In this document: in pieces, positions 41,765 to 48,503 of the stretch
Layout: every line of letters starts with the position of its first letter
Numbering within the stretch: position 1 is the stretch's first letter
NCBI GenBank assembly: GCA_022041995.1
Contig: CP074390.1
Span: forward strand, 1,116,001-1,180,000
Direction: 5' to 3'
DNA length: 64,000 bases
From: Cupriavidus necator
Lineage (GTDB): Bacteria; Pseudomonadota; Gammaproteobacteria; Burkholderiales; Burkholderiaceae
Made by a program: the position numbers and the translations under genes
The notes under the pieces: model-generated
Database searches by the model: none
Seen by the model: the letters and a program-made list of their open reading frames with translations, nothing else
What the model was told of the DNA's origin: nothing

Positions 41765-42736
41765 ATGGCAAAAGCTATTCGCTTCTACGAGACCGGCAGC
41801 GCCGACGTCCTCAAGCTCGAAACAGTCGAGGTCGGCGATCCCGGCCCGGGCCAGGCGCGCGTTCGCCACACCTATATCGCGGTCAATTTCATCGACATCT
41901 ACTTCCGCACCGGCCACTATCCGCTTCAGCTGCCCAACGGCCTGGGCTCGGATGCGGTTGGCGTGGTCGAGGCCGTCGGCCCGGGCGTGACCGACATCCG
42001 TGTCGGCGACCGCGTCGGCTATCTGCTCGGGCCCCAGGGCGCTTACTCGGACGTGCGCGTGATGCCTGCGGAAGTCCTGATCCCGTTGCCCGATGGCGTC
42101 TCCGACCGTACTGCCTCGACGCTCATCATGAAGGGCATGACTGCCCAATACCTGTTCCGCCAGGTCTACCCGCTCAAGGGTGGCGAAACCATCCTCTATC
42201 ACGCCGCGGCTGGCGGCGTCGGCCTGATCGCGTGTCAGTGGGCACGCGCGCTTGGCGTGACCATGATCGGCACGGTCAGCTCGGATGAAAAGGCCGAGAT
42301 CGCCAGGGCCAATGGCTGCGCGCACACCATCGTCACTTCGCGCGAAGACATCGTCGAGCGCGTGATGGAAATCACCGACGGCAAGAAGGTCCCGGTCGTG
42401 TTCGACTCGGTCGGCAAATCGACACTGGATGCATCGCTGTCCTGCCTGCAGGTGCGGGGCACCCTGGTCAGCAACGGCACGACTTCCGGGCCGGTGGAAA
42501 TCGACAGCCGCACACTCGCGGCCAAGGGTTCGCTGTGGGTCACGCGTCCGGCCATGGTGCACTACGCCACGCCGCGTTCGCACATGCTGGACATGGCCAG
42601 GGAGTTATTCGACATGGTGCTGGCCGGCAAGATCACGAGCGAGCCCAAGCAGAGCTTCGCGCTGGCCGATGCCGCCGAGGCCCACCGCGCGCTCGAATCC
42701 AGGAAGACCAGCGGCGCTACCGTCCTGGTACCGTAA
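41765..42736 (+). CDS. Quinone oxidoreductase-like MDR protein
   Basis: A 323-residue zinc-free medium-chain reductase of the QorA type. The start MAKAIRFYETGSADVL is classical, as are HTYIAVNFIDIYFRTGHYPLQLP and the glycine-rich AAAGGVGLIACQWARALGV near residue 148. YGPAVVDS-like elements appear as FDSVGKSTLDASL. It reduces quinones or enones with NADPH in related proteins. It lies downstream of the TTT receptor and upstream of an SDR, so it may be the second reductive step in the cluster. The ATG at 41765 follows an AGGAGACCTTT site. Confidence 0.92.
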   Translation: MAKAIRFYETGSADVLKLETVEVGDPGPGQARVRHTYIAVNFIDIYFRTGHYPLQLPNGLGSDAVGVVEAVGPGVTDIRVGDRVGYLLGPQGAYSDVRVMPAEVLIPLPDGVSDRTASTLIMKGMTAQYLFRQVYPLKGGETILYHAAAGGVGLIACQWARALGVTMIGTVSSDEKAEIARANGCAHTIVTSREDIVERVMEITDGKKVPVVFDSVGKSTLDASLSCLQVRGTLVSNGTTSGPVEIDSRTLAAKGSLWVTRPAMVHYATPRSHMLDMARELFDMVLAGKITSEPKQSFALADAAEAHRALESRKTSGATVLVP

Positions 42737-42793
42737 CGCTTGCAGCCTGGCGCGCGGACCTCATCGCCTGTGCGCCTGGACCAAGAAACGATC

Positions 42794-42827
42794 GCGGGGC
42801 GACGTGTTCATGGCACGTTCGCCCCGC
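42794..42827 (+). terminator. Hairpin between the quinone oxidoreductase and SDR genes
   Basis: Arms GCGGGGCGACGTG and CACGTTCGCCCCGC (one unpaired T) around TTCATGG, 58 bp after the oxidoreductase stop, followed by TCCTTT. A likely terminator or attenuator before the SDR. Confidence 0.6.
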
Positions 42828-42852
42828 TCCTTTGCATGAAATCGGAGACATC

Positions 42853-43653
42853 ATGGACCTGGGGTTAAAAGGCAAGCGCGCAATCGTGACAGGCGGCAGC
42901 GGCGGCATCGGCAAGGCCATTGCACTGCAGCTCGCACAGGAGGGGGTCGACGTGGTGCTCGCAGCGCGCGGGCAAGACGCCCTGGCCGAGACAGCCGCGG
43001 AACTTGCGGCACTGACCGGCCGGCGCATCGTGCCGCTGACGGTCAACACCGCCGACAAGGCTTCCGTTGATGCCATGGTGAAGCAGGCTATCGAGGCCCT
43101 CGGTGGCATCGATATCCTGGTCAACGCCGCAGCCTTGCCGGGCGGCATCTCGCCAGCCACGCGGCTCGATGAGATCGTCGATGCACAAGCGCTCGAAGAC
43201 ATCGACATCAAGGTTATCGGCTACCTTCGCACCGCGAGGGCGCTGGCACCGCACCTGGCCGCAAACGGCTGGGGCCGCATCATCAATATCGGCGGGTTGG
43301 CGATCTACCACACGGGCCGGCCCATTGCCACGCTGCGCAATGTCGGTGTGGCGGCAATCACCAAGAACCTCGCTGATGAACTTGGCCCGAAGGGCATCAA
43401 TGTCACGGCGGTCCATCCCGGACCCACGCGCACCGAGAAGACCGACGCCGCAACCGAGGCGTGGGCGGCGACCAAGAGCACCCTTGGTCGCATGGTCGAT
43501 GCCAGCGAGGTCGCCAGCGTGGTGACCTTCCTCGCGTCACCGCTGAGCGTGGCAATCAATGGTGAAGCCATCCCCGTGGGCGGGGGAGCCCCGGCATCAT
43601 CCACTACTAAGCTCACCGTGAACCACCGCCGGCAGCTTCGCCCCTGCTTCTGA
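42853..43653 (+). CDS. SDR-fold protein without the canonical YxxxK pair
   Basis: A 266-residue SDR-fold protein. The cofactor loop AIVTGGSGGIGKAIALQLAQ and the NAA motif ILVNAAALPGG are normal. The catalytic strand is not: where SDRs have S...YxxxK, this reads NIGGLAIYHTGRPIATLRNV, with no Ser-Tyr-Lys arrangement in register with the following GVAAITKNLADELGPKGINV. Some SDR groups with an RNvgvaalTK segment share this pattern, so it may be a family trait rather than a defect. The protein could bind NAD(P) without classical catalysis or use other residues. It follows the quinone oxidoreductase and converges with another SDR after 25 bp. Confidence 0.8.
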   Translation: MDLGLKGKRAIVTGGSGGIGKAIALQLAQEGVDVVLAARGQDALAETAAELAALTGRRIVPLTVNTADKASVDAMVKQAIEALGGIDILVNAAALPGGISPATRLDEIVDAQALEDIDIKVIGYLRTARALAPHLAANGWGRIINIGGLAIYHTGRPIATLRNVGVAAITKNLADELGPKGINVTAVHPGPTRTEKTDAATEAWAATKSTLGRMVDASEVASVVTFLASPLSVAINGEAIPVGGGAPASSTTKLTVNHRRQLRPCF

Positions 43654-43678
43654 CGAGGCGCTGCCGGCAGCGCTGCTG

Positions 43679-44491
43679 TCAATGGCTCCCTTCTTCCTGA
43701 AGCCGCTGCCGCAATACCGCGCGCAGGTCTTCCCCGTAACCGGTGAGGGTGCCGCCGTCCACCGCCAGCATCTGGCCCGTGATCATGTCCGCACGCTCGC
43801 TGGCGAGGAAAGATACCGCTTCGCCGATCTCCGTGGGCTTGCAGAACCTGCCCAGCGGCACCGTCCGCCGGATCAGGGCTTCGCGCTTTTCCGGGCTTGC
43901 ATAGGCTTCAATCGCAGGTGTCAGGATGCCGCCAGGGCATACCGCATTGACGTTGATGCGCTGGTCCGCCAGCTCCCATGCGAGATGCTGCGTCAGTCCC
44001 GTGACCGCATGCTTTGATGCCGTGTAATCCACGCTGCTGAAGTAAGCCATGCGGATGCCGGCAATCGAGTCGATATTGACGATCTTGCCCTTTCCCTGTG
44101 CGCTCATGGCGGGGATGACGGCCTGGCAGCAGAACAGGATGCCCTTTGCATTCACCCCCATCACGCGGTCCCAGTTCTCCTCGGTGACGTCGCACACCAG
44201 CGCGGACGCGCCGCCGACGCCGGCGTTGTTGACCAGAATGTCGATCGCGCCGAAGGCCTCAAGGGTCTGGCTGGCCATGGCTTGCGCGTCTGCCTTCTTG
44301 CTGACGTCGGCGCGGATGGCAATCGCACGCTTGCCGTCCGGGTCGATGCTGGAAGCGACGCGCCGGGCGGCGTCAAGATTCAGGTCCACCACAGCGATCT
44401 TCGCGCCTTCACGCGCCAGCACGCGTGCGATGCCTTCGCCGCCGCCTTGGCCGGCGCCAGTGATGATTGCAACCTTGTCCTTCAGCTCCAT
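43679..44491 (-). CDS. Classical SDR oxidoreductase
   Basis: A 270-residue short-chain dehydrogenase of the 3-oxoacyl-ACP reductase/glucose dehydrogenase type. Visible motifs are IITGAGQGGGEGIARVLARE, VVDLNLD (NAD-type acidic residue), NNAGVGGAS, the serine in NIDSIAGI, and YTASKHAVTGLTQHLA with the catalytic pair. The C-terminal SERADMITGQMLAVDGG is the standard ending. The cofactor loop has Gly-Gly-Gly-Glu in place of the usual Gly-Ile-Gly. It converges with the SDR at 42853. Upstream (44492-45066) lie repeats but no gene, so it is probably monocistronic. Confidence 0.92.
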   Translation of the reverse strand: MELKDKVAIITGAGQGGGEGIARVLAREGAKIAVVDLNLDAARRVASSIDPDGKRAIAIRADVSKKADAQAMASQTLEAFGAIDILVNNAGVGGASALVCDVTEENWDRVMGVNAKGILFCCQAVIPAMSAQGKGKIVNIDSIAGIRMAYFSSVDYTASKHAVTGLTQHLAWELADQRINVNAVCPGGILTPAIEAYASPEKREALIRRTVPLGRFCKPTEIGEAVSFLASERADMITGQMLAVDGGTLTGYGEDLRAVLRQRLQEEGSH

Positions 44492-44565
44492 GGTCTTCTC
44501 CTTGCAAACCTGCGCCGGATGTCAAAGTCCGCGCGCGCCTGGTGAGATTGGCGAGCGGTTTTCTC

Positions 44566-44592
44566 CCCCTCTCCCGCCGGGCGGGAGAGGGG
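44566..44592. repeat. CTCTCCCGC-type palindrome
   Basis: CCCCTCTCCCGCC, one G, then GGCGGGAGAGGGG: a perfect 13-bp inverted repeat flanked by TTTTC and AAAAC. It lies upstream of the minus-strand SDR start, so it is not that gene's terminator. Related hairpins are at 9593 and 26068. Confidence 0.65.
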
Positions 44593-44756
44593 AAAACACC
44601 GTCGCCCCTGAGTGTGTTTGTGTTTGTCAGCGAAGCTGGGCCGCAACGCCATGGCTCGATGGCCGCGCGATGAGTGCGTCAGCCATCGGCCACTCGCCGA
44701 ACCCGGAGGCCGCGGCATTCGAACCCAACAAGTATCCAGCAACGATGCGAAGCGCT

Positions 44757-44798
44757 TTGACAATCTGGGGCGCCCAATTGACAGTTCGGGGCAGTTAG
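44757..44798. repeat. 21-bp direct repeat, TTGACA-N4-GGGGC
   Basis: TTGACAATCTGGGGC (44757) and TTGACAGTTCGGGGC (44778) are spaced exactly 21 bp. They sit about 120 bp before the GGACAT repeats and may belong to the same element, possibly an insertion-sequence end. The stretch 44492-45066 holds no gene. Confidence 0.5.
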
Positions 44799-44918
44799 GG
44801 AAAGCACGAAGCCGGATACTGTCGCCCATTGCCCACGAGGCGAAATCGACAGTGAAAGAACCTATCTGCCTGTCCGAAATTACTTGACCACCACAACGGG
44901 AAGCTACCGCACAGAACG

Positions 44919-45005
44919 GGACATTTCACAAGGACACTGATGTCTACGGAAAGGACATCAATGTTTAGAACGGGACTTTAATGTCTTGCAAGGGCTTTAA
45001 TGTCC
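44919..45005. repeat. Periodic GGACA..AATGTC repeat cluster
   Basis: GGACACTGATGTC, GGACATCAATGTT, GGACTTTAATGTC and GGGCTTTAATGTCC follow each other at 19- to 21-bp spacing (starts 44932, 44953, 44973, 44992), with another GGACAT at 44919. The common core approaches the palindrome GGACATTAATGTCC. About two helical turns separate the units, so one face of the DNA would carry all of them. It could be an operator array for the ArsR-like gene 62 bp downstream, or the multi-repeat terminus of an IS21-like element whose body is gone. Sequence alone does not decide. Confidence 0.55.
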
Positions 45006-45066
45006 GAGGTCAACGACCGGCCCATCACCTATACTCCGCATGCCACCCTTCATCCGGAGCCAAACC

Positions 45067-45756
45067 ATGGATTACACGCCGGGCATCAGCCACCTCGCCG
45101 GCCTGCTCGCCGATCCCGGCCGCGCGGCCATGCTGTGGGCGCTGATGGATGGCAGCGCCCGGCCCGCCGGCGAACTGGCGCTGATTGCCGGGCTGTCGGC
45201 CTCTTCCACCAGCGGCCACCTGGCCCGGCTGGCCGAAGGCGGGCTGCTGGTGGCCGAGACGCGCGGGCGCAACCGCTACTACCGCCTGGCCACGCCGGAG
45301 ATCGGCGTGGCGATCGAGGCGCTGGCGTCGGCGTCGCTGGCCAGCCGGCCGCCGCGGCTGCGCGACGTGCCGGTATCGCGCACCGCTCCACCGGCGCTGC
45401 GCCAGGCGCGCACCTGCTACGATCACCTGGCGGGCGAGCTGGCCGTGGGCCTGTTCGAGCGGATGACGCATTCAGGCTGGCTGATGCTGGACGGACAGCG
45501 CGTAGACCTGAGCGGCGACGGCGCGCAGGCGCTGGCGGGGCTGGGCGTCGACGTCGAGGCGGCGCGGCGCAAGCGGCGCCAGTTTGCCTGCACCTGCCCG
45601 GACTGGAGCGAGCGCAAGCCGCACCTGGGCGGCGCCCTGGGCGCGGCGCTCTTGGGCAGCCTGCTGGCGCGCGGCTGGGTCGAGCCTACGCGCACCTCGC
45701 GCGCGTTGCGCGTGACACCGGCTGGCCAACGCGAGATCATGCGCATCGCGGCCTAG
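45067..45756 (+). CDS. ArsR-like winged-helix regulator
   Basis: A 229-residue protein with an ArsR-type winged helix in its first 90 residues (GISHLAGLLADPGRAAMLWA, then LALIAGLSASSTSGHLARLA with the recognition helix, and ETRGRNRYYRLA as the wing). The remaining 140 residues form a C-terminal domain with Cys-x-Cys (FACTCPDWSERKPHL) that could bind metal or an effector. This longer two-domain form is common in Burkholderiaceae. It lies 62 bp after the GGACAT repeat cluster and 24 bp before the acidic protein gene, with which it probably forms an operon. The effector is unknown. Confidence 0.85.
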   Translation: MDYTPGISHLAGLLADPGRAAMLWALMDGSARPAGELALIAGLSASSTSGHLARLAEGGLLVAETRGRNRYYRLATPEIGVAIEALASASLASRPPRLRDVPVSRTAPPALRQARTCYDHLAGELAVGLFERMTHSGWLMLDGQRVDLSGDGAQALAGLGVDVEAARRKRRQFACTCPDWSERKPHLGGALGAALLGSLLARGWVEPTRTSRALRVTPAGQREIMRIAA

Positions 45757-45780
45757 ACCGCAGCAACAGGAGAAATCAAG

Positions 45781-46287
45781 ATGGCCACACCACTGGACGA
45801 CGACACGCAGGACGCGATTGCGCGTTTCTTCGCCCTGATCAACCTTGGCGACAGCGCACAGACCTCGGCGCAGCTGTCGATGTTTGAAGACGCCTTGCTC
45901 GATGCCGAGGACGATGACACCGATGGCCAGGAACTGCTGTGGGTGATCCGCGAGGTCATCGACTGGCAGTCCGGGTTCTTTGTCGACTGGAAGGATGCCC
46001 AGTCCTTTATCGGCTGCCTGAACCAGCTGTGCGAACGGATGGACCTGGAGATCGACTGGGGCAGCGACGACCCCGAGGACGAGGCCTTCCTGGAAAGCAC
46101 CAGCGTGCCGGAACTGATGGAACTGGTGCACAACCAGTTGCGCGTGGCCGGCTATACGCTGTGGAACTGGGATACGGGCGGCGATGCCTACGGCGGCTGG
46201 ATCACGCGCAGCGAGGACGATGAGGAGATGCTGGATCTTGCCGAAGTCCTGCACTTTGACGTGCGGCCGGCCGGGCAGCCTTACTGA
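45781..46287 (+). CDS. Conserved acidic hypothetical protein
   Basis: A 168-residue protein, strongly acidic (runs such as DAEDDDTDG and DWGSDDPEDEAF), with no signal peptide or membrane segment. The N-terminal DAIARFFALINLGDSAQTSA and the Trp-rich LLWVIREVIDWQSGFFVDWK look like a folded helical domain, perhaps of the DUF6630 type, but I cannot confirm this. It lies 24 bp after the ArsR-like gene with AACAGGAGAAATCAAG before the ATG, so it is certainly translated. Its function is unknown; co-expression with a regulator is the only clue. Confidence 0.75.
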   Translation: MATPLDDDTQDAIARFFALINLGDSAQTSAQLSMFEDALLDAEDDDTDGQELLWVIREVIDWQSGFFVDWKDAQSFIGCLNQLCERMDLEIDWGSDDPEDEAFLESTSVPELMELVHNQLRVAGYTLWNWDTGGDAYGGWITRSEDDEEMLDLAEVLHFDVRPAGQPY

Positions 46288-46316
46288 CCGATGCCTGAGG
46301 GCGCAGGCCCCGGCAG

Positions 46317-47249
46317 CTAAGCGTTCTCCCGCCGCTTGCCGGCCGGGCGCCGCGTCTCCGGCACGCCCAGCGTCTGCTCCAGCACGTCCAGCAGCAGCCG
46401 CACGCTGGCCGGCATCAGCTTGCGCGCCGGCATCAGCACGTAGACCTTCAGCGGCGATGAGGCATAGCCCGGCAGCACGCGCACCAGTTGCCCCTGCCCG
46501 ACCGCATCCTGCACGAAGCGCGGCGACAGCCGCGTCACGCCCAGGCCGTCGAGCGCCGCCTTGAGCCGCAGCTCGGCGTTATGGGTGCAGATGCGCGGCT
46601 CGACATCCAGGCGTGCAATCTCCACGCCGTCGCGCAGGAACTCCCAGTGCCGGTCGTCAGCGTTGCCCAGCGTGGGCCACCCCTGCAAGTCCTGCGGCGT
46701 GCGCGGCAGCCCGCGCGCCTTGATCAGTGCCGGCGCGGCATAGAAAGCGCGTTCAATCAGGACCACGCGCTTGCTGGCGAACGAGGTGTCGTGCAGCGCG
46801 GTGTCGGTCATCACGAACGCGAGGTCGTAGCCGTGACGGATCAGGTCGGGCTGGTCCCAGCTGACATCGACCTGCACGCGCAGGCCGGGGTGGGCGCGCA
46901 GCACGCGCGTCAGGCTTTCGGACAGATGCTGGGAGCCGACTTCATAGGGGGTGGAGATACGCAGCAGGCCGCTGACCTCGGCGCTGTCCGAGGCGGCCTC
47001 GGCGCTGATTTCATGGAGTTCGGCGAACAGCGGCGCCACGCGCTCATACAGGCGCTGGCCGCGTTCGGTCACGCGCACGCGGCGCGTGGTGCGCTCGAAC
47101 AGGCGGATGCCAAGCTGGCTTTCCAGCCGCGCCACCGCGGCGCTGGCGGAAGATTTGGGTACTTCTGCCAGCTCGGCCCCCTGGGTGAAGCCGCCGCCTT
47201 CCACCACGCGGCAAAAAATCTCCCAGTCCTTCCATTCGATTGTCTTCAT
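46317..47249 (-). CDS. LysR-family transcriptional regulator
   Basis: A 310-residue LysR protein. The N-terminal HTH is DWEIFCRVVEGGGFTQGAEL, then PKSSASAAVARLESQLGIRLFERTTRRVRVTERG. The effector domain follows from about residue 90 (GLLRISTPYEVGSQHLSESL). The start MKTIEWKDWEIF at 47249 is the usual one; 13 further codons are open upstream. It lies downstream of the alcohol dehydrogenase gene, both on the minus strand with a 71-bp gap, so it may control that gene, but it is not divergent from it as is classical for LysR targets. Confidence 0.9.
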   Translation of the reverse strand: MKTIEWKDWEIFCRVVEGGGFTQGAELAEVPKSSASAAVARLESQLGIRLFERTTRRVRVTERGQRLYERVAPLFAELHEISAEAASDSAEVSGLLRISTPYEVGSQHLSESLTRVLRAHPGLRVQVDVSWDQPDLIRHGYDLAFVMTDTALHDTSFASKRVVLIERAFYAAPALIKARGLPRTPQDLQGWPTLGNADDRHWEFLRDGVEIARLDVEPRICTHNAELRLKAALDGLGVTRLSPRFVQDAVGQGQLVRVLPGYASSPLKVYVLMPARKLMPASVRLLLDVLEQTLGVPETRRPAGKRRENA

Positions 47250-47320
47250 GCGGCGCCTCGTCATTGCGGTGCGCCGCGATTGTCCCACAGCGCGAACAAT
47301 GGCGCTGGGGGCGGCGGCCC

Positions 47321-48415
47321 TTAATCGAACAGGATCACCGAGCGCGCCAGCTCGCCGCGGCGCAGTTCGTCGAAGGCATCGTTGATGCGCTCCAGCGGCA
47401 GGCGCTGCGCAATCAGTTCGTCCAGGTGCAGGCGGCCGGCCATGTAGAAGTCCACCATGCGCGGCATGTCCACCGGAAAGCGGTTGGATCCCATCAGTGA
47501 ACCCTGGATGCGCTTCTCGGCAAGGAAGTCGCTGCCCTTCAGTTCGATCTTGACGCCCGGCGCGATCATGCCGATGACCGTGGCGGTGCCGCCCCGGCGC
47601 AGCATGGCAAAGGCCTGCTCGGTGGTCTGCTTCAGGCCGATGGCCTCAAAGGCATGGTGCACGCCGCCGCCGGTGAGGGTGCGTACGGCGTCCAGCACGT
47701 CAGCTGGGGTGGCATTAGCGGCGTCGATCACGTCGGTCGCGCCGAACCTGCGCGCCAGTTCCAGCTTGGCCGGCACGCGGTCGATGGCGATGATGCGCCC
47801 GGCGCCGGCAATGGCGGCGCTGTTGACCGTGGCCAGCCCGATGCCGCCGCAGCCGATCACGGCAACGGTCTCGCCCGGCTGCACCTTCGCGGTATGGATC
47901 ACCGCGCCCATGCCGGTGGTGACCGCGCAGCCGATCAGCGCGGCGCGGTCCAGCGGCATGTCGCGGCGGATTGCCACCAGCGCGTGCTCATGGATCAGCA
48001 TCTGCTCGGCAAACGCCGACAGGTTCAGGAACTGGTTCATCGGCCCGCCCTGGCGGGCCATCAGGCGCGGCTCTTCGTCTTCGCGGCGGCGGGTATCGGG
48101 CTCGGTGCACAGCGACAGGTGGCCGGTCAGGCAGTGCTCGCAATGGCCGCAGTATGCCGACAGGCAGGTGATCACATGGTCGCCGGGCTTGACCGTGCGC
48201 ACTTCGGCGCCGACCTGCTCGACCACTCCCGCGGCCTCGTGGCCCAGGATCGCCGGCATCGGGTGCGGGTAGGCACCGTCCAGGAAATGCAGGTCCGAGT
48301 GGCACACGCCCACGGCGGCGGTGCGCACCAGCACCTCGCGCGGGCCGGGCTTGCCGATGGCAACGTCTTCGATCACCAGCGGGGTCTTGGGTTGATGCAG
48401 GACAGCGGCTTTCAT
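47321..48415 (-). CDS. Zinc-dependent alcohol dehydrogenase (class III-like)
   Basis: A 364-residue zinc MDR dehydrogenase. Catalytic zinc ligands are in VGVCHSDLHF (Cys) and LGHEAAGVV (His/Glu), and the structural zinc site is CGHCEHCLTGHLSLC. The NAD loop is VAVIGCGGIGLATVNSAAIAG with the acidic IAIDRVPAKLELARRFGATD. The domain order and GSLMGSNRFPVDMP match the class III/aryl-alcohol-like family, which can act on alcohols, hydroxymethylglutathione or related thiol adducts. No frmR or esterase gene adjoins it, so formaldehyde use is not implied. It precedes the LysR gene and is followed upstream by the phospholipase D gene (88-bp gap). Confidence 0.9.
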   Translation of the reverse strand: MKAAVLHQPKTPLVIEDVAIGKPGPREVLVRTAAVGVCHSDLHFLDGAYPHPMPAILGHEAAGVVEQVGAEVRTVKPGDHVITCLSAYCGHCEHCLTGHLSLCTEPDTRRREDEEPRLMARQGGPMNQFLNLSAFAEQMLIHEHALVAIRRDMPLDRAALIGCAVTTGMGAVIHTAKVQPGETVAVIGCGGIGLATVNSAAIAGAGRIIAIDRVPAKLELARRFGATDVIDAANATPADVLDAVRTLTGGGVHHAFEAIGLKQTTEQAFAMLRRGGTATVIGMIAPGVKIELKGSDFLAEKRIQGSLMGSNRFPVDMPRMVDFYMAGRLHLDELIAQRLPLERINDAFDELRRGELARSVILFD

Positions 48416-48503
48416 GAAGCTCCTTTGCGAAAGGCAACGAAGCGGAAAACCATACGCCCAAACCCAGGTTCAGGAAAGGCGCGGTGCAGCACCGAGGCCA
48501 GGC

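Noticed and set aside
43682-44017. A + strand frame overlapping the SDR at 43679
   Set aside because: Antisense of a complete SDR with all motifs.
44919-45005. A CRISPR array in the GGACAT repeat cluster
   Set aside because: The units are only about 14 bp, diverge from each other, have no spacer of fixed type, and no cas genes are present.
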